Part shown: positions 56,370-64,000 of the stretch, piece by piece
How positions within the stretch are numbered: the first letter of the stretch is position 1
Layout: every line of letters starts with the position of its first letter
NCBI GenBank assembly: GCA_965276785.1
Contig: OZ255629.1
Coordinates: forward strand, 3,286,001 to 3,350,000
Origin: LMUY01 sp965276785
GTDB lineage: Bacteria; Pseudomonadota; Alphaproteobacteria; Acetobacterales; Acetobacteraceae
Direction: 5' to 3'
DNA length: 64,000 nt
The notes under the pieces: model-generated
The model's input: the letters and a program-made list of their open reading frames with translations, nothing else
Databases searched by the model: none
Told to the model about the DNA's origin: nothing
Position numbers and translations under genes: made by a program

Positions 56370-57601
56370 GCGAACGGTTCGGGCCGCGGCCCGCGCGGCG
56401 CGTGTTGGTCACCGGCATGGGCGCGCTCTGCGCCATCGGGCAGGATGTGCCGGCGTTCCTCGCCGCAGTGCAGGCGGGGCGCTGCGGCATCGGGCCGATC
56501 TCGACCATCCCGACCGAGCGGCTCTCGGCGCGGGTTGCGGCCGAGATCCACGGCTTCGACCCGGCGGCGCATTTTCCGGCCAAACAGCTCCCCCTGCTGG
56601 ACCGCGTGGCGCAACTCGCCCTCGTGGCGGCGCGGGAGGCGGTGGGCCAGGCGGGACTCGCCCAAGAAGACCTGGCGGATGCCGCGGTGATCCTCGGCGC
56701 CGGCATTGGGCTGGAGACGTTCGACAGCGCCTACGAGCAGTTGTATGGGCACGGCACCGCGCGGGTGCACCCGTTTACGGTGCCGCGGATTATGCCCAAT
56801 GGGGCGGCCAGCCATGTCTCGATGGCTTTTGGCACCCACGGGCCTTGCTTCGCGGTCGCTTCGGCCTGTGCGGCGGCAAACCATGCTATTGGCCAGGCGG
56901 CGCACATGGTGCGCAGCGGGATGGTGGACGTTGCCATCACCGGCGGCAGCGACGCTCCCATTACGGTGGGCTTCATGAAAGGCTGGGAGGCGCTGCGCGT
57001 GCTGGCGCCCGATACCTGCCGGCCGTTCTCGCGGGACCGGGCGGGGCTGGTGATCGGCGAAGGCGCCGGCATCCTGGTGCTGGAAAGCGAGGAGCACGCA
57101 GCCGCCCGCGGCGCGGTGCCGATGATGGAACTGGCTGGCTTCGGTATGAGTTCGGATGGCATGGACATCACCGCGCCCGACCTCGGCGGCACCACCCGCG
57201 CCATGCGAGCCGCCTTGGCCGATGCTGGCTGCGAACCCGAGGAGGTGGGCTACGTCAACGCCCATGGCACCGGCACCCGGCTGAACGACCGCACCGAGGT
57301 GGCGGCGCTGCACCGCGTGTTCGGCGCGGCTTTGGCCGGCATCGCGGTTTCCTCCACCAAATCCATGATCGGCCATTGCATGACGGCAGGCGGCGCGCTG
57401 GAACTGATCGCCACCAGCCTGGCTTTGCGGGAGGGCATCCTGCCGCCCACCGCCGGGTTCAACGAAGCGGACCCCGATTGCGACATCGACTGCGTGCCCA
57501 ATGCGGCGCGCGCCGGTGCGGTTTCGGTGGCGATGTCCAACGGGTTTGCCTTTGGCGGGCTGAACGCGGTGCTAGTTGCGCGGCGCTGGCCGGCCTCGTG
57601 A
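56366..57601 (+). CDS. FabF-type 3-oxoacyl-ACP synthase (ketosynthase)
   Basis: A 411-residue KAS II-fold condensing enzyme. The Cys-His-His triad is C168 (VASACAAANHAIG), H300 (VNAHGTGTRLND) and H337 (STKSMIGHCMTAGGALEL). TTG at 56366 overlaps the ACP stop. The sequence PNGAASHVSMAFGTHGPCFA is typical. It condenses malonyl-ACP with an acyl chain; alone with an ACP and no KR/DH, it may make or load a special starter for the type III polyketide synthase. Confidence 0.92.
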   Translation: MSERFGPRPARRVLVTGMGALCAIGQDVPAFLAAVQAGRCGIGPISTIPTERLSARVAAEIHGFDPAAHFPAKQLPLLDRVAQLALVAAREAVGQAGLAQEDLADAAVILGAGIGLETFDSAYEQLYGHGTARVHPFTVPRIMPNGAASHVSMAFGTHGPCFAVASACAAANHAIGQAAHMVRSGMVDVAITGGSDAPITVGFMKGWEALRVLAPDTCRPFSRDRAGLVIGEGAGILVLESEEHAAARGAVPMMELAGFGMSSDGMDITAPDLGGTTRAMRAALADAGCEPEEVGYVNAHGTGTRLNDRTEVAALHRVFGAALAGIAVSSTKSMIGHCMTAGGALELIATSLALREGILPPTAGFNEADPDCDIDCVPNAARAGAVSVAMSNGFAFGGLNAVLVARRWPAS

Positions 57602-58671
57602 CCATCCCGCATATCAACCGGATTGGTTCGGCGGTGCCGGACAACGACATCCACGCGCCGTTCGTCACCTTCGGACGCAGCTTGTTGGCGGACGACCGCT
57701 CACGTTTCGTGTTCGACCGGCTGGTGGAGCGGGCTGGGATCAATCACCGGTTCTCGGTGTTTGCCGCCGGCGTTCCGGGCGCCGACCAGGTGGACGTGGA
57801 CGGCTTCTTCAATCGCGGCCGCTTTCCCGGCACGGCGGCGCGGATGGCCCGCTACGAGCGGCACGCCACCGAACTCGCGCTCGCGGCGGTCGCGGCGCTG
57901 GACGCGGACATGGACGACATCACCCATGTGGTGGTGGCGTCCTGCACCGGGTTCACTGCGCCCGGGCTTGACCAGTTGGTGGTGGAGCGGCTCGGCATGG
58001 CGCGGGATATCGAACGCACGCTAGTGGGCTTCATGGGATGCTACGGGGCCGTGCCGGCGCTGCGGGTGGCGTATAACGCCGTCCGTTCCCACCCGGCGGC
58101 ACGGGTGCTGGTGATCAATCTCGAGCTCTGCACTCTCCACCTGCAGGAAACGCCGGATTTGGAGAAGGTGCTCTCGTTCCTGCTGTTCGGCGACGGCGCC
58201 AGCGCGGCTTTGGTCTCGGCCGAGCCGCATGGCATCGGTGTGCTGGATTTCCGCGCCACCACCCTGCCCGACTCGGCCGACCTGATTACCTGGAAGATCG
58301 GCGACCAGGGCTTCGACATGCGGCTCTCGGGCAAGGTGCCAGGCCGCATTGCCACCGCGATGCGTGGCGAGTTGGAGCGCAACGACAGCCATGGCCTGTT
58401 GCGTGGGCAACGGGTGAGCGATGTGGACCTGTGGGCGGTGCATGCCGGCGGCCGCACTGTGCTGGACGGGGTGGAGCAGGGCCTACGCTTGGGCGCCCAT
58501 GCGCTGGACTGGTCGCGCGGGGTGTTGCGGGACTTCGGCAACATGTCGTCGGCCACCATGATGTTCGTGCTGCAGCGCATGCTGGAGAAGACCGCCGGGC
58601 CGCAGAACGGGGTTGCCATGGCATTTGGCCCCGGCCTGTGCGCGGAGACCTTCCGGTTCCGCCGGGCATGA
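57598..58671 (+). CDS. Type III polyketide synthase (chalcone synthase-like)
   Basis: A 357-residue chalcone synthase-fold enzyme. The catalytic triad is C148 (VGFMGCYGAVPALRVAY), H282 (LWAVHAGGRTVLD) and N315 (LRDFGNMSSATMMFVLQ). The start ITHVVVASCTGFTAPGLDQL and the FMGCYGA type put it in the bacterial alkylpyrone/alkylresorcinol side of the family. GTG at 57598 overlaps the KAS stop. It extends an acyl starter with malonyl-CoA and cyclises it to an aromatic or pyrone ring; the product is unknown. Confidence 0.92.
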   Translation: MTIPHINRIGSAVPDNDIHAPFVTFGRSLLADDRSRFVFDRLVERAGINHRFSVFAAGVPGADQVDVDGFFNRGRFPGTAARMARYERHATELALAAVAALDADMDDITHVVVASCTGFTAPGLDQLVVERLGMARDIERTLVGFMGCYGAVPALRVAYNAVRSHPAARVLVINLELCTLHLQETPDLEKVLSFLLFGDGASAALVSAEPHGIGVLDFRATTLPDSADLITWKIGDQGFDMRLSGKVPGRIATAMRGELERNDSHGLLRGQRVSDVDLWAVHAGGRTVLDGVEQGLRLGAHALDWSRGVLRDFGNMSSATMMFVLQRMLEKTAGPQNGVAMAFGPGLCAETFRFRRA

Positions 58672-59387
58672 ATGGCCCGGCTCGGCCGGGCCTCGACTTC
58701 ACCGTCCGCAGCGATACCGCGGAGCTGATGGACACGGACTGCCGGGACGAGGCCGACTACCAGGCGTGCTTGCGCGACCTTGGCCGCGTCAACACCGTGA
58801 CCTTAGCGCGGCTGCCGACATTGGCCTGGCTCGCCCGCGCGACCCGGCGGCGGCCGGCGGGCGAGGCGATCTCGGTGTTTGATGTCGCGTTCGGCGGCGG
58901 CGACATGCTGCGTGCCATCGCCCGATGGGCGCGCCGCCGCGGCCGGCTGGTGCGGCTGGGGGGGGTGGATCTGAACCCGGACGCAGTGCGGGTGGCGCGG
59001 GCTGCGTCGCCAGGCCTCGAACTGCACCTGCTGACCGGGAACGTGCTGCAGAGCGTGCCGGAGCCGCCGCCCGACTATATCACCAGCTCGCTGTTCACTC
59101 ATCACCTGAGCGACGACCAGGTGGTGGCGTTCCTGCGCTGGATGGAGCGGCATGCGCGCTGCGGCTGGTTCGTGAACGACCTGCACCGGCACAAGCTGCC
59201 GTATTACGGTTTCCGGCTGCTGGGGCGGGTCGCGCGCTGGCATCGCTTCGTGCAGCATGACGGTGCGGTGTCCATCGCGCGGGCCTTCACCCGGCGGGAA
59301 TGGCTGGCCTTGCTCGCCGAGGCGGGGGTGCCGGGGCAGGTGCGGTGGCGGTTCCCATTTCGCCTGTGCGTCGAGCGGCTGCGCTGA
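58668..59387 (+). CDS. SAM-dependent methyltransferase of the polyketide operon
   Basis: A 239-residue class I methyltransferase. Motif I is ISVFDVAFGGGDMLRAIARW (about residues 68-87), then LGGVDLNPDAVRVARAASPG for the acidic SAM contact. PPDYITSSLFTHHLSDDQVV fills the place of motif IV/VI. It resembles O-/C-methylases of quinone or polyketide pathways. ATG 58668 overlaps the PKS stop (ATGA), so it is coupled. It probably methylates the polyketide product. Confidence 0.9.
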   Translation: MNGPARPGLDFTVRSDTAELMDTDCRDEADYQACLRDLGRVNTVTLARLPTLAWLARATRRRPAGEAISVFDVAFGGGDMLRAIARWARRRGRLVRLGGVDLNPDAVRVARAASPGLELHLLTGNVLQSVPEPPPDYITSSLFTHHLSDDQVVAFLRWMERHARCGWFVNDLHRHKLPYYGFRLLGRVARWHRFVQHDGAVSIARAFTRREWLALLAEAGVPGQVRWRFPFRLCVERLR

Positions 59388-60472
59388 GCGGGGTGGTTGT
59401 TGTGGGCGGCGGCCCGGCAGGGGCTTCGGCCGCCTGCCGGCTGGCCCAAGCGGGCCGGCGCGTGATGCTGTTGGAGCGTGACGCCGGACCGCAGCATAAG
59501 ATGTGCGGCGAGTTCATCAGTGGCGAGGCGATTGCCTCCCTGCGCGGGCTGGGAATCGATGTTGCGGCGCATGGCGCGGCACCGATTGCGGCGATGCGGC
59601 TGGTCCATCGCGAGCGGGTGGCGGAAAGTCGGTTGCCGTTCGCCGCCGCCGGTTTGTCTCGACAGGTGTTGGACGAGGCGGTGCTGGCTCGGGCAATAGC
59701 GCTGGGGGCGGAGGTGCATCGCGGCGTGCGGGTGCGCGCGGCGGGTGCGGCGGCGGTGCAGACCGATCAGGGCGAATTGGTGGCGGAGACGGTGTTTCTC
59801 GCCACCGGCAAGCGGGACCTGCATGGCATGGCGCGCAAGCCGCGGCGGCCGTTGCGCGAGCTGATCGGCCTGAAGATCCATCTGCGCCTCGCCCCGGCGC
59901 AGTGCCGCGCGGTGCGCGGCTGCGTGGAAGTGGTGGGGTTCGATGGCGGTTATGGCGGGCTGCAATTGGTCGAGCACGACACTGCCAATCTGTGCGTCCT
60001 AGTGGACGCGGCGCGGTTCCCCGCCGGGGCATCGGGGTGGGAGGGCATGCTGGCGCTGCTGGCCGGCTCGGCGCCGCATTTCGCCAGGCGGCTGGATGGT
60101 GCCGTGCCATTGTTCGATCGCCCGCTCACCATCTCGCGCGTGCCCTATGGCTATGTCTACCAGGCCGGAGGCGCAGGTGGGCCGTTCCGTCTGGGCGATC
60201 AGGCCGCCGTGATCCCGTCCTTCTGCGGCGATGGTATGGCCATTGCGCTGCATAGCGGGCAGCTTGCCGCCGAAGCCGTGCTGCGGGGCGAGGATGCGGC
60301 GGCCTACCATCGTCGCATGCGGCAGGACGCCGGGCCGCCGGTGCGCTTGGCCGACCGGCTCTACCGCATGAGCGCGGATGCCCGCTTGCGCAGCCTGCTG
60401 GTGGAAGCGGCACGATTGTGGCCGGGTTTGCTTCGCACCCTGGCGCGCCGCACCCGGGTCAGCGTGGCCTAG
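59366..60472 (+). CDS. FAD-dependent oxidoreductase, geranylgeranyl-reductase-like
   Basis: A 368-residue flavoprotein. The FAD-binding GXGXXG region is VVVVGGGPAGASAACRLAQA near the N-terminus, then the CGEF motif HKMCGEFISGEAIASL seen in geranylgeranyl-reductase/halogenase relatives. The second FAD site is RLGDQAAVIPSFCGDGMAIA. GTG 59366 is a best guess, with 22 nt overlap to the methyltransferase; GTG 59393 is also possible. It probably hydroxylates or reduces the polyketide. Convergent with ahcY, overlapping by 4 nt. Confidence 0.88.
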   Translation: MRRAAALSGVVVVGGGPAGASAACRLAQAGRRVMLLERDAGPQHKMCGEFISGEAIASLRGLGIDVAAHGAAPIAAMRLVHRERVAESRLPFAAAGLSRQVLDEAVLARAIALGAEVHRGVRVRAAGAAAVQTDQGELVAETVFLATGKRDLHGMARKPRRPLRELIGLKIHLRLAPAQCRAVRGCVEVVGFDGGYGGLQLVEHDTANLCVLVDAARFPAGASGWEGMLALLAGSAPHFARRLDGAVPLFDRPLTISRVPYGYVYQAGGAGGPFRLGDQAAVIPSFCGDGMAIALHSGQLAAEAVLRGEDAAAYHRRMRQDAGPPVRLADRLYRMSADARLRSLLVEAARLWPGLLRTLARRTRVSVA

Positions 60473-61776
60473 TAGCGGTAGAGATCGTGCTTGAACGGGC
60501 CAGACACGGGGGCGCCGATATAGTCGGCCTGCTTTGGGGTCAGCCGGGTCAGCTCGGCGCCCACTTTGGCGAGGTGCAGCGCGGCCACTTTTTCGTCCAA
60601 CTGCTTCGGCAGCGTGTAGACCTGCCGCTCATACTTGCCGGCTGGGGCATGCCATAGTTCGAGCTGGGCCAATACTTGGTTGGTGAAGCTGGCGCTCATC
60701 ACGAAGGACGGGTGGCCGGTGGCGTTGCCGAGGTTCACCAGGCGGCCCTCGCTGAGCACGATCAGGCGCTTGCCGTCGGGGAACACCACCTCGTCCACCT
60801 GCGGCTTGACGTTGTCCCAGGTGTAGTTGCGCAGCGCCTCGATCTGGATTTCGCTGTCGAAATGGCCGATATTGCACACAATGGCACGGTGCTTCATGGC
60901 GCGCATATGCTCGATGGTGATGACGTCCACATTGCCGGTGGCGGTGACGAAGATGTCTCCGCGCGGGGCTGCGGTGTCCATGGTGACGACCTCGTAGCCC
61001 TCCATGGCGGCTTGCAGGGCGCAGATCGGATCCACCTCCGTCACCAGCACGCGGCAGCCGCCCTGGCGCAGGCTGGCGGAGGAGCCCTTGCCGACATCGC
61101 CGAAGCCGCACACGACGGCGACCTTGCCGGCCAGCATCACGTCGGTGCCGCGGCGGATGGCATCCACCAGGCTTTCGCGGCAGCCATACAGGTTGTCGAA
61201 CTTGGACTTGGTGACGCTGTCGTTGACGTTGATGGCGGGGACCAGGAGCGTGCCGTCGCGCGCCATGTCGCGCAGCCGGTGCACGCCGGTGGTGGTCTCC
61301 TCGGAGATGCCGCGCACGTCCTTCAGCATCTCCGGGTATTTTTGGTGCATGAGCTGGGTGAGGTCGCCGCCGTCATCGAGGATCATGTTGGGGGTCCAGC
61401 CGTCGGGGCCGCGCACGGTCCGCTCGATGCACCACCAGAAGGCTTCCTCGTCCATGCCCTTCCAGGCGAATACGGGCGTGCCGGCGGCGGCGACCGCGGC
61501 GGCGGCGTGGTCTTGGGTGGAGAAGATGTTGCAGGAGGACCAACGCACGGTGGCGCCCAGGGCGGTCAGCGTCTCGATCAGCACTGCGGTTTGGATGGTC
61601 ATGTGCAGGCAACCGGCGATGCGGGCGCCTCTCAGCGGCTGGCTGGCGCCATATTCGGCGCGCAAAGCCATCAGGCCGGGCATTTCGTCCTCGGCCATGG
61701 CGATTTCTTTGCGGCCCCAATCCGCCAGCGCCATGTCCTTCACCTTGTAGTCGGCGGCCATCTGGGTATCGGGCAT
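60469..61776 (-). CDS. ahcY: S-adenosylhomocysteinase
   Basis: A 435-residue enzyme that hydrolyses S-adenosylhomocysteine to adenosine and homocysteine, using bound NAD. Motifs: LRGARIAGCLHMTIQTAVLI, NVNDSVTKSKFDNLYGCRES, the NAD site KVAVVCGFGDVGKGSSASLR and the C-terminal ending GPFKHDLYRY. ATG 61776 follows AAGGAG. It ends 4 nt inside the convergent FAD oxidoreductase gene. The upstream region has a GATATC-centred dyad, a possible SahR-type site. Confidence 0.97.
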   Translation of the reverse strand: MPDTQMAADYKVKDMALADWGRKEIAMAEDEMPGLMALRAEYGASQPLRGARIAGCLHMTIQTAVLIETLTALGATVRWSSCNIFSTQDHAAAAVAAAGTPVFAWKGMDEEAFWWCIERTVRGPDGWTPNMILDDGGDLTQLMHQKYPEMLKDVRGISEETTTGVHRLRDMARDGTLLVPAINVNDSVTKSKFDNLYGCRESLVDAIRRGTDVMLAGKVAVVCGFGDVGKGSSASLRQGGCRVLVTEVDPICALQAAMEGYEVVTMDTAAPRGDIFVTATGNVDVITIEHMRAMKHRAIVCNIGHFDSEIQIEALRNYTWDNVKPQVDEVVFPDGKRLIVLSEGRLVNLGNATGHPSFVMSASFTNQVLAQLELWHAPAGKYERQVYTLPKQLDEKVAALHLAKVGAELTRLTPKQADYIGAPVSGPFKHDLYRY

Positions 61777-61803
61777 GGGGTGGCTCCTTGAGGTGGCGGC
61801 GGT

Positions 61804-61823
61804 ATATAAGGATATCTTGATGT
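61804..61823. promoter_or_regulatory. GATATC-centred dyad upstream of ahcY, candidate SahR-type site
   Basis: ATATAAGGATATCTTGATGT is an imperfect palindrome centred on GATATC (10 of 14 central positions symmetrical), 28 nt before the ahcY start. AhcY genes in proteobacteria are often repressed by ArsR-family SahR; position fits. No regulator is nearby, so this is inference. No SAH riboswitch-type pairing was recognised. Confidence 0.4.
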
Positions 61824-62207
61824 TTGCAATTGTGCCGGCAAATCACCGATCGCTGCCATTCCAGCCTCACGCTGACGGCGCGCGAGTTCATCGGTGTGTA
61901 GTGCCGCACGACGTGAAGGCTGACCTGCTGCAAGCACCGTGATCGCGAGCAAGGCGTGGTGTGATCCAGGCCCGCGAAGACGGTGTTTGGCGCGTGGATC
62001 GCGTCGCTGCGCTCGCGACGACGAGCTAGGAGTGACGACAGTGTAGAGACTGAGATCAGCCCAAACGGAGCAGCAAGCGGGCGGGGAATGGATAGTACGT
62101 CATGATGTAAAAATAGCTCGATCTCGTTGCAGCCTGGCCAAATGACTATAAATAAACAGTTTTGTTTTGAACTATATCTTACATAATCAATCTTACTGTC
62201 TAACAGG
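61824..62207. other. Intergenic stretch between ahcY and a glycosyltransferase gene
   Basis: The 431-bp gap from 61777 to 62207 has no convincing gene. It includes a short repeat-type palindrome (62002-62020, arms CGTCGC and GCGACG) resembling decayed dispersed repeats of this group. Its right part (about 62100-62200) is notably AT-rich and may hold a terminator of the gene at 62208. No tRNA or small-RNA structure was recognised. Confidence 0.45.
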
Positions 62208-63239
62208 TCACTCTGTTTCGGCCGGGACCATGAGGGTCTTTGCTAACGCCCGATACAAATCGGGGTAAAATCCTTTGATGTTATCCGCAGCACCTTTCTC
62301 AACGGTCATATACTCGTCAGCATCGTGGTCAGCGCGTGTGCCGTTTCTGGCTGAGCTGAATGGAGCGTGATCCAGTCCGTCGAACCAATTCTTGAACTTA
62401 TGCCCCTTGAGCACCATTCCGCGGAACCACGGAGTTCCCGTGTCGAGCCCCATGGCACCGAGCGGCCAAACGTCTCCAAGCGGCGCGACATCTGAACGCG
62501 CACGCTCAAGATCAATCAAGCAGCCGAACTCGTTTAACCGGCACTCCGGCAGCGGCATTGGAGCATCCCGATCGACGGGCACATAGATGGGCCGGGGTGC
62601 GCTCCCATAGGTTGTTTCGAGCGCGAGTGCCTCCTCGAAGGTCGGCCGATATTGGTCGAAACGGTCGCCATCACATTGACCAGCCTTATGGGCGAAGCAA
62701 TTCCAGCACTGGCCGATTCTGCCGACGCCGGTATACTCGCCGCGTTCGATCTGTTGCAGCATTCCGCCAACGATGTCCGTGTGGAAAACGCAATCGTTAT
62801 GGCACACAAACAGGAAACGCTTATTGGAGTCTTCCCATGCCCGCTGATAGCGGATGGATCGCCGATAAACGGGGTCTGAGATCTGTTCAGCGTTGGCTGG
62901 AACGTAGTCGATTTTGACTGACGGCTTATGAACGGTCATATTCACGTTTGGAAAGGCTTCCATCAGGCTTTCGAGTTGACCAGCATCACTGTGGTCCAAT
63001 TCTATTTGTAAATACACCTTGTCGATATGCCGCCCCGAGACGGTCATCAACGACGCGATTGTTGCTGCTGTGTTCCAAGGTTTGCCGTACGCGGACATGG
63101 CCACATCAACGGACTTTTGGCTCTCGTACCTATGCACAGGTTCGGCGCTATGCAAAGCCTCGTCGCCATGCAAAGCCTCGGTGCTAATCACGGCCTCAGC
63201 GCTACGCGCCCCCTCGACTCGGGCAAAGTCGGAGACCAA
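62208..63239 (-). CDS. Glycosyltransferase-like protein with N-terminal hexapeptide repeat
   Basis: A 343-residue protein. From about residue 44 it looks like a family-2 type glycosyltransferase: VDVAMSAYGKPWNTAATIAS, then KVYLQIELDHSDAGQLESLM and a DXD-like FVCHNDCVFHTDIVGGML. The first ~40 residues are extra and built from hexapeptides of the SAEAVI/STEALH/GDEALH type. TTG 63239 is the only in-frame start upstream of the repeats; the true start may be after them. The region 62100-62207 downstream is AT-rich. The acceptor is unknown; it is probably for a surface polysaccharide. Confidence 0.7.
   Translation of the reverse strand: MVSDFARVEGARSAEAVISTEALHGDEALHSAEPVHRYESQKSVDVAMSAYGKPWNTAATIASLMTVSGRHIDKVYLQIELDHSDAGQLESLMEAFPNVNMTVHKPSVKIDYVPANAEQISDPVYRRSIRYQRAWEDSNKRFLFVCHNDCVFHTDIVGGMLQQIERGEYTGVGRIGQCWNCFAHKAGQCDGDRFDQYRPTFEEALALETTYGSAPRPIYVPVDRDAPMPLPECRLNEFGCLIDLERARSDVAPLGDVWPLGAMGLDTGTPWFRGMVLKGHKFKNWFDGLDHAPFSSARNGTRADHDADEYMTVEKGAADNIKGFYPDLYRALAKTLMVPAETE
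63128..63217. repeat. Five degenerate 18-nt tandem repeats
   Basis: Units at 63128, 63146, 63164, 63182 and 63200 share the form CGCTATGCAAAGCCTCGT with decreasing similarity; the second and third are nearly identical. As 18 is a multiple of 3, copy changes keep the frame, giving variable numbers of hexapeptides at the N-terminus of the 62208-63239 gene. Confidence 0.8.
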
Positions 63240-63529
63240 AGGCGAAAACGCCTCAACAGCGAACGGACAGTTAGAGCCATCTCAGGTCCTCCCATCGAAC
63301 GGTCTACATTTGCGTGTGACGTGCTTGATTCCGAGCCCCAGCGCAAGGGATGACCAGCTTGAGCGCCCCAAAAACTTGCCAAGAAGCAAGGGCATTATCT
63401 GGCGCATTGCCATTGACGGTCTGATGCAAAAACGGCCTGCGCAAGCGCTCCCCTGGAGGAAATGGCTTGTTGGGGATACGTTTGTGGTGGCAATAGCCGC
63501 GTGGTGTGCTGGGTGATGTGTGCTGGGCG

Positions 63530-64000
63530 ATGAAGTGGTATTTTGCGGTCAGCGCCGCTTCTCTTGCGCGGGGCGAGCATGATTGGCCGGGCCTGCTGCA
63601 AGCTGCGGTCAACTCTGCCAGGCGCAATACGACGCTGAGGCCGCACTTGCTCTACGATGGGGAACCGAGCGCGTTCACTGATGACCTCGCTCGGCGCGGT
63701 GTCACCGTTATCCGGCACCGCACCACGCTGTTTTCGGCCCTAGAGCGCCATGCCCAGCAAACCGGTTCTGACCCGATTTGGCTCGCCGTCGCGGCCGGGG
63801 CGTTCCTGCGCTTTGACATCCCCCTCATCGAGCAGTCCGACGCTTGCGTGCTGTACACGGATGCCGACGTGCTGTTTCTCAGGGAGCCCAACTTCTTCCG
63901 CGAACAACCGCCGAAGTTGTTCGCTGCATCGACCGAGTCGACCGACCGATACGACGACATGAACTCGGGCGTGATGCTGTTGAACGTGCCAGCGATGCGA
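63530..64000 (+). CDS. Glycosyltransferase (family-8-like), 3' part outside the window
   Basis: The window cuts this gene after 157 codons. It starts MKWYFAVSAASLARGEHDWP and shows a DXD metal site in ACVLYTDADVLFLREPNFF, then DDMNSGVMLLNVPAMR, the layout of family-8-like nucleotide-sugar transferases that use Mn2+. ATG 63530 has only a weak ribosome site. The gap 63240-63529 upstream has no convincing gene. It is divergent from the gene at 62208; together they suggest a glycan locus continuing to the right. Confidence 0.78.
   Translation, partial: MKWYFAVSAASLARGEHDWPGLLQAAVNSARRNTTLRPHLLYDGEPSAFTDDLARRGVTVIRHRTTLFSALERHAQQTGSDPIWLAVAAGAFLRFDIPLIEQSDACVLYTDADVLFLREPNFFREQPPKLFAASTESTDRYDDMNSGVMLLNVPAMR

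Noticed and set aside
61777..62000. SAH riboswitch upstream of ahcY
   Set aside because: I could not find the conserved core or a matching pseudoknot; the GATATC dyad suggests a protein site instead.
61981..62040. Possible tRNA or small RNA in the ahcY downstream gap
   Set aside because: The hairpin at 62002-62020 has no cloverleaf context and looks like a decayed dispersed repeat.

Overview
The window is GC-rich, almost fully coding DNA from an alphaproteobacterium. The flaF/flbT/flbD flagellar regulators, the alphaproteobacterial flagellin tail and the isolated F1 operon (atpH-A-G-D without F0 genes) all point there. REP-type repeats and overall gene content suggest Rhodospirillales/Acetobacteraceae, but that placement is inference. 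No rRNA, tRNA, CRISPR, insertion sequence or prophage was seen.

Layout. (1) 1-3519, minus: F1-ATP synthase genes atpD (partial), atpG, atpA, atpH, with a REP pair and two hairpins in the gaps. (2) 3728-4150: exported FKBP prolyl isomerase. (3) 4069-23190: a purine/pyrimidine/amide nitrogen-scavenging island. It holds a BMP-type nucleoside ABC transporter whose operon also encodes formamidase and a biuret-hydrolase-like enzyme; a Tsx-like outer-membrane channel; 8-oxoguanine deaminase; uricase; a cytosine-deaminase-like amidohydrolase with its own NMT1-type ABC transporter; a cupin; a creatininase-family hydrolase; and a two-gene xanthine dehydrogenase whose Fe-S and Mo domains are fused. (4) 23154-39303: flagellar cluster. 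DUF1217, flaF, flbT, flagellin, flgL, flgK and flgE run on minus. fliK, flgD, fliF, fliG, fliH, fliN, flbD and flhA run on plus. A sigma-54 promoter and shared palindromes near flgE and fliF fit control by the FlbD encoded in the same cluster. (5) 39341-43730: amino-acid binding protein behind a near-consensus sigma-54 promoter, a sulfotransferase, an N-carbamoyl-D-amino-acid hydrolase and a nucleoside permease. (6) 43818-50475: type I restriction-modification locus with a stop codon in hsdM and a frameshift in hsdR. (7) 50820-55926: PaoABC-like molybdenum aldehyde oxidoreductase, ROK kinase, CsbD-like stress protein. (8) 56079-60472: compact five-gene biosynthetic operon (ACP, ketosynthase, type III polyketide synthase, methyltransferase, FAD oxidoreductase), the best candidate for an undescribed pathway. 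(9) 60469-64000: ahcY, a 431-bp gap, and two glycosyltransferase-like genes, the first with an 18-nt repeat at its 5' end, the second cut by the window edge.

How it works together. Regions 3 and 5 suggest a nitrogen-scavenging lifestyle: nucleobases and amides are imported through dedicated channels, deaminated, oxidised to urate and opened, and a sigma-54 (nitrogen-type) promoter drives amino-acid uptake. Region 8 consumes acyl-ACP and S-adenosylmethionine; the adjacent convergent ahcY recycles S-adenosylhomocysteine, though that adjacency may be coincidence.
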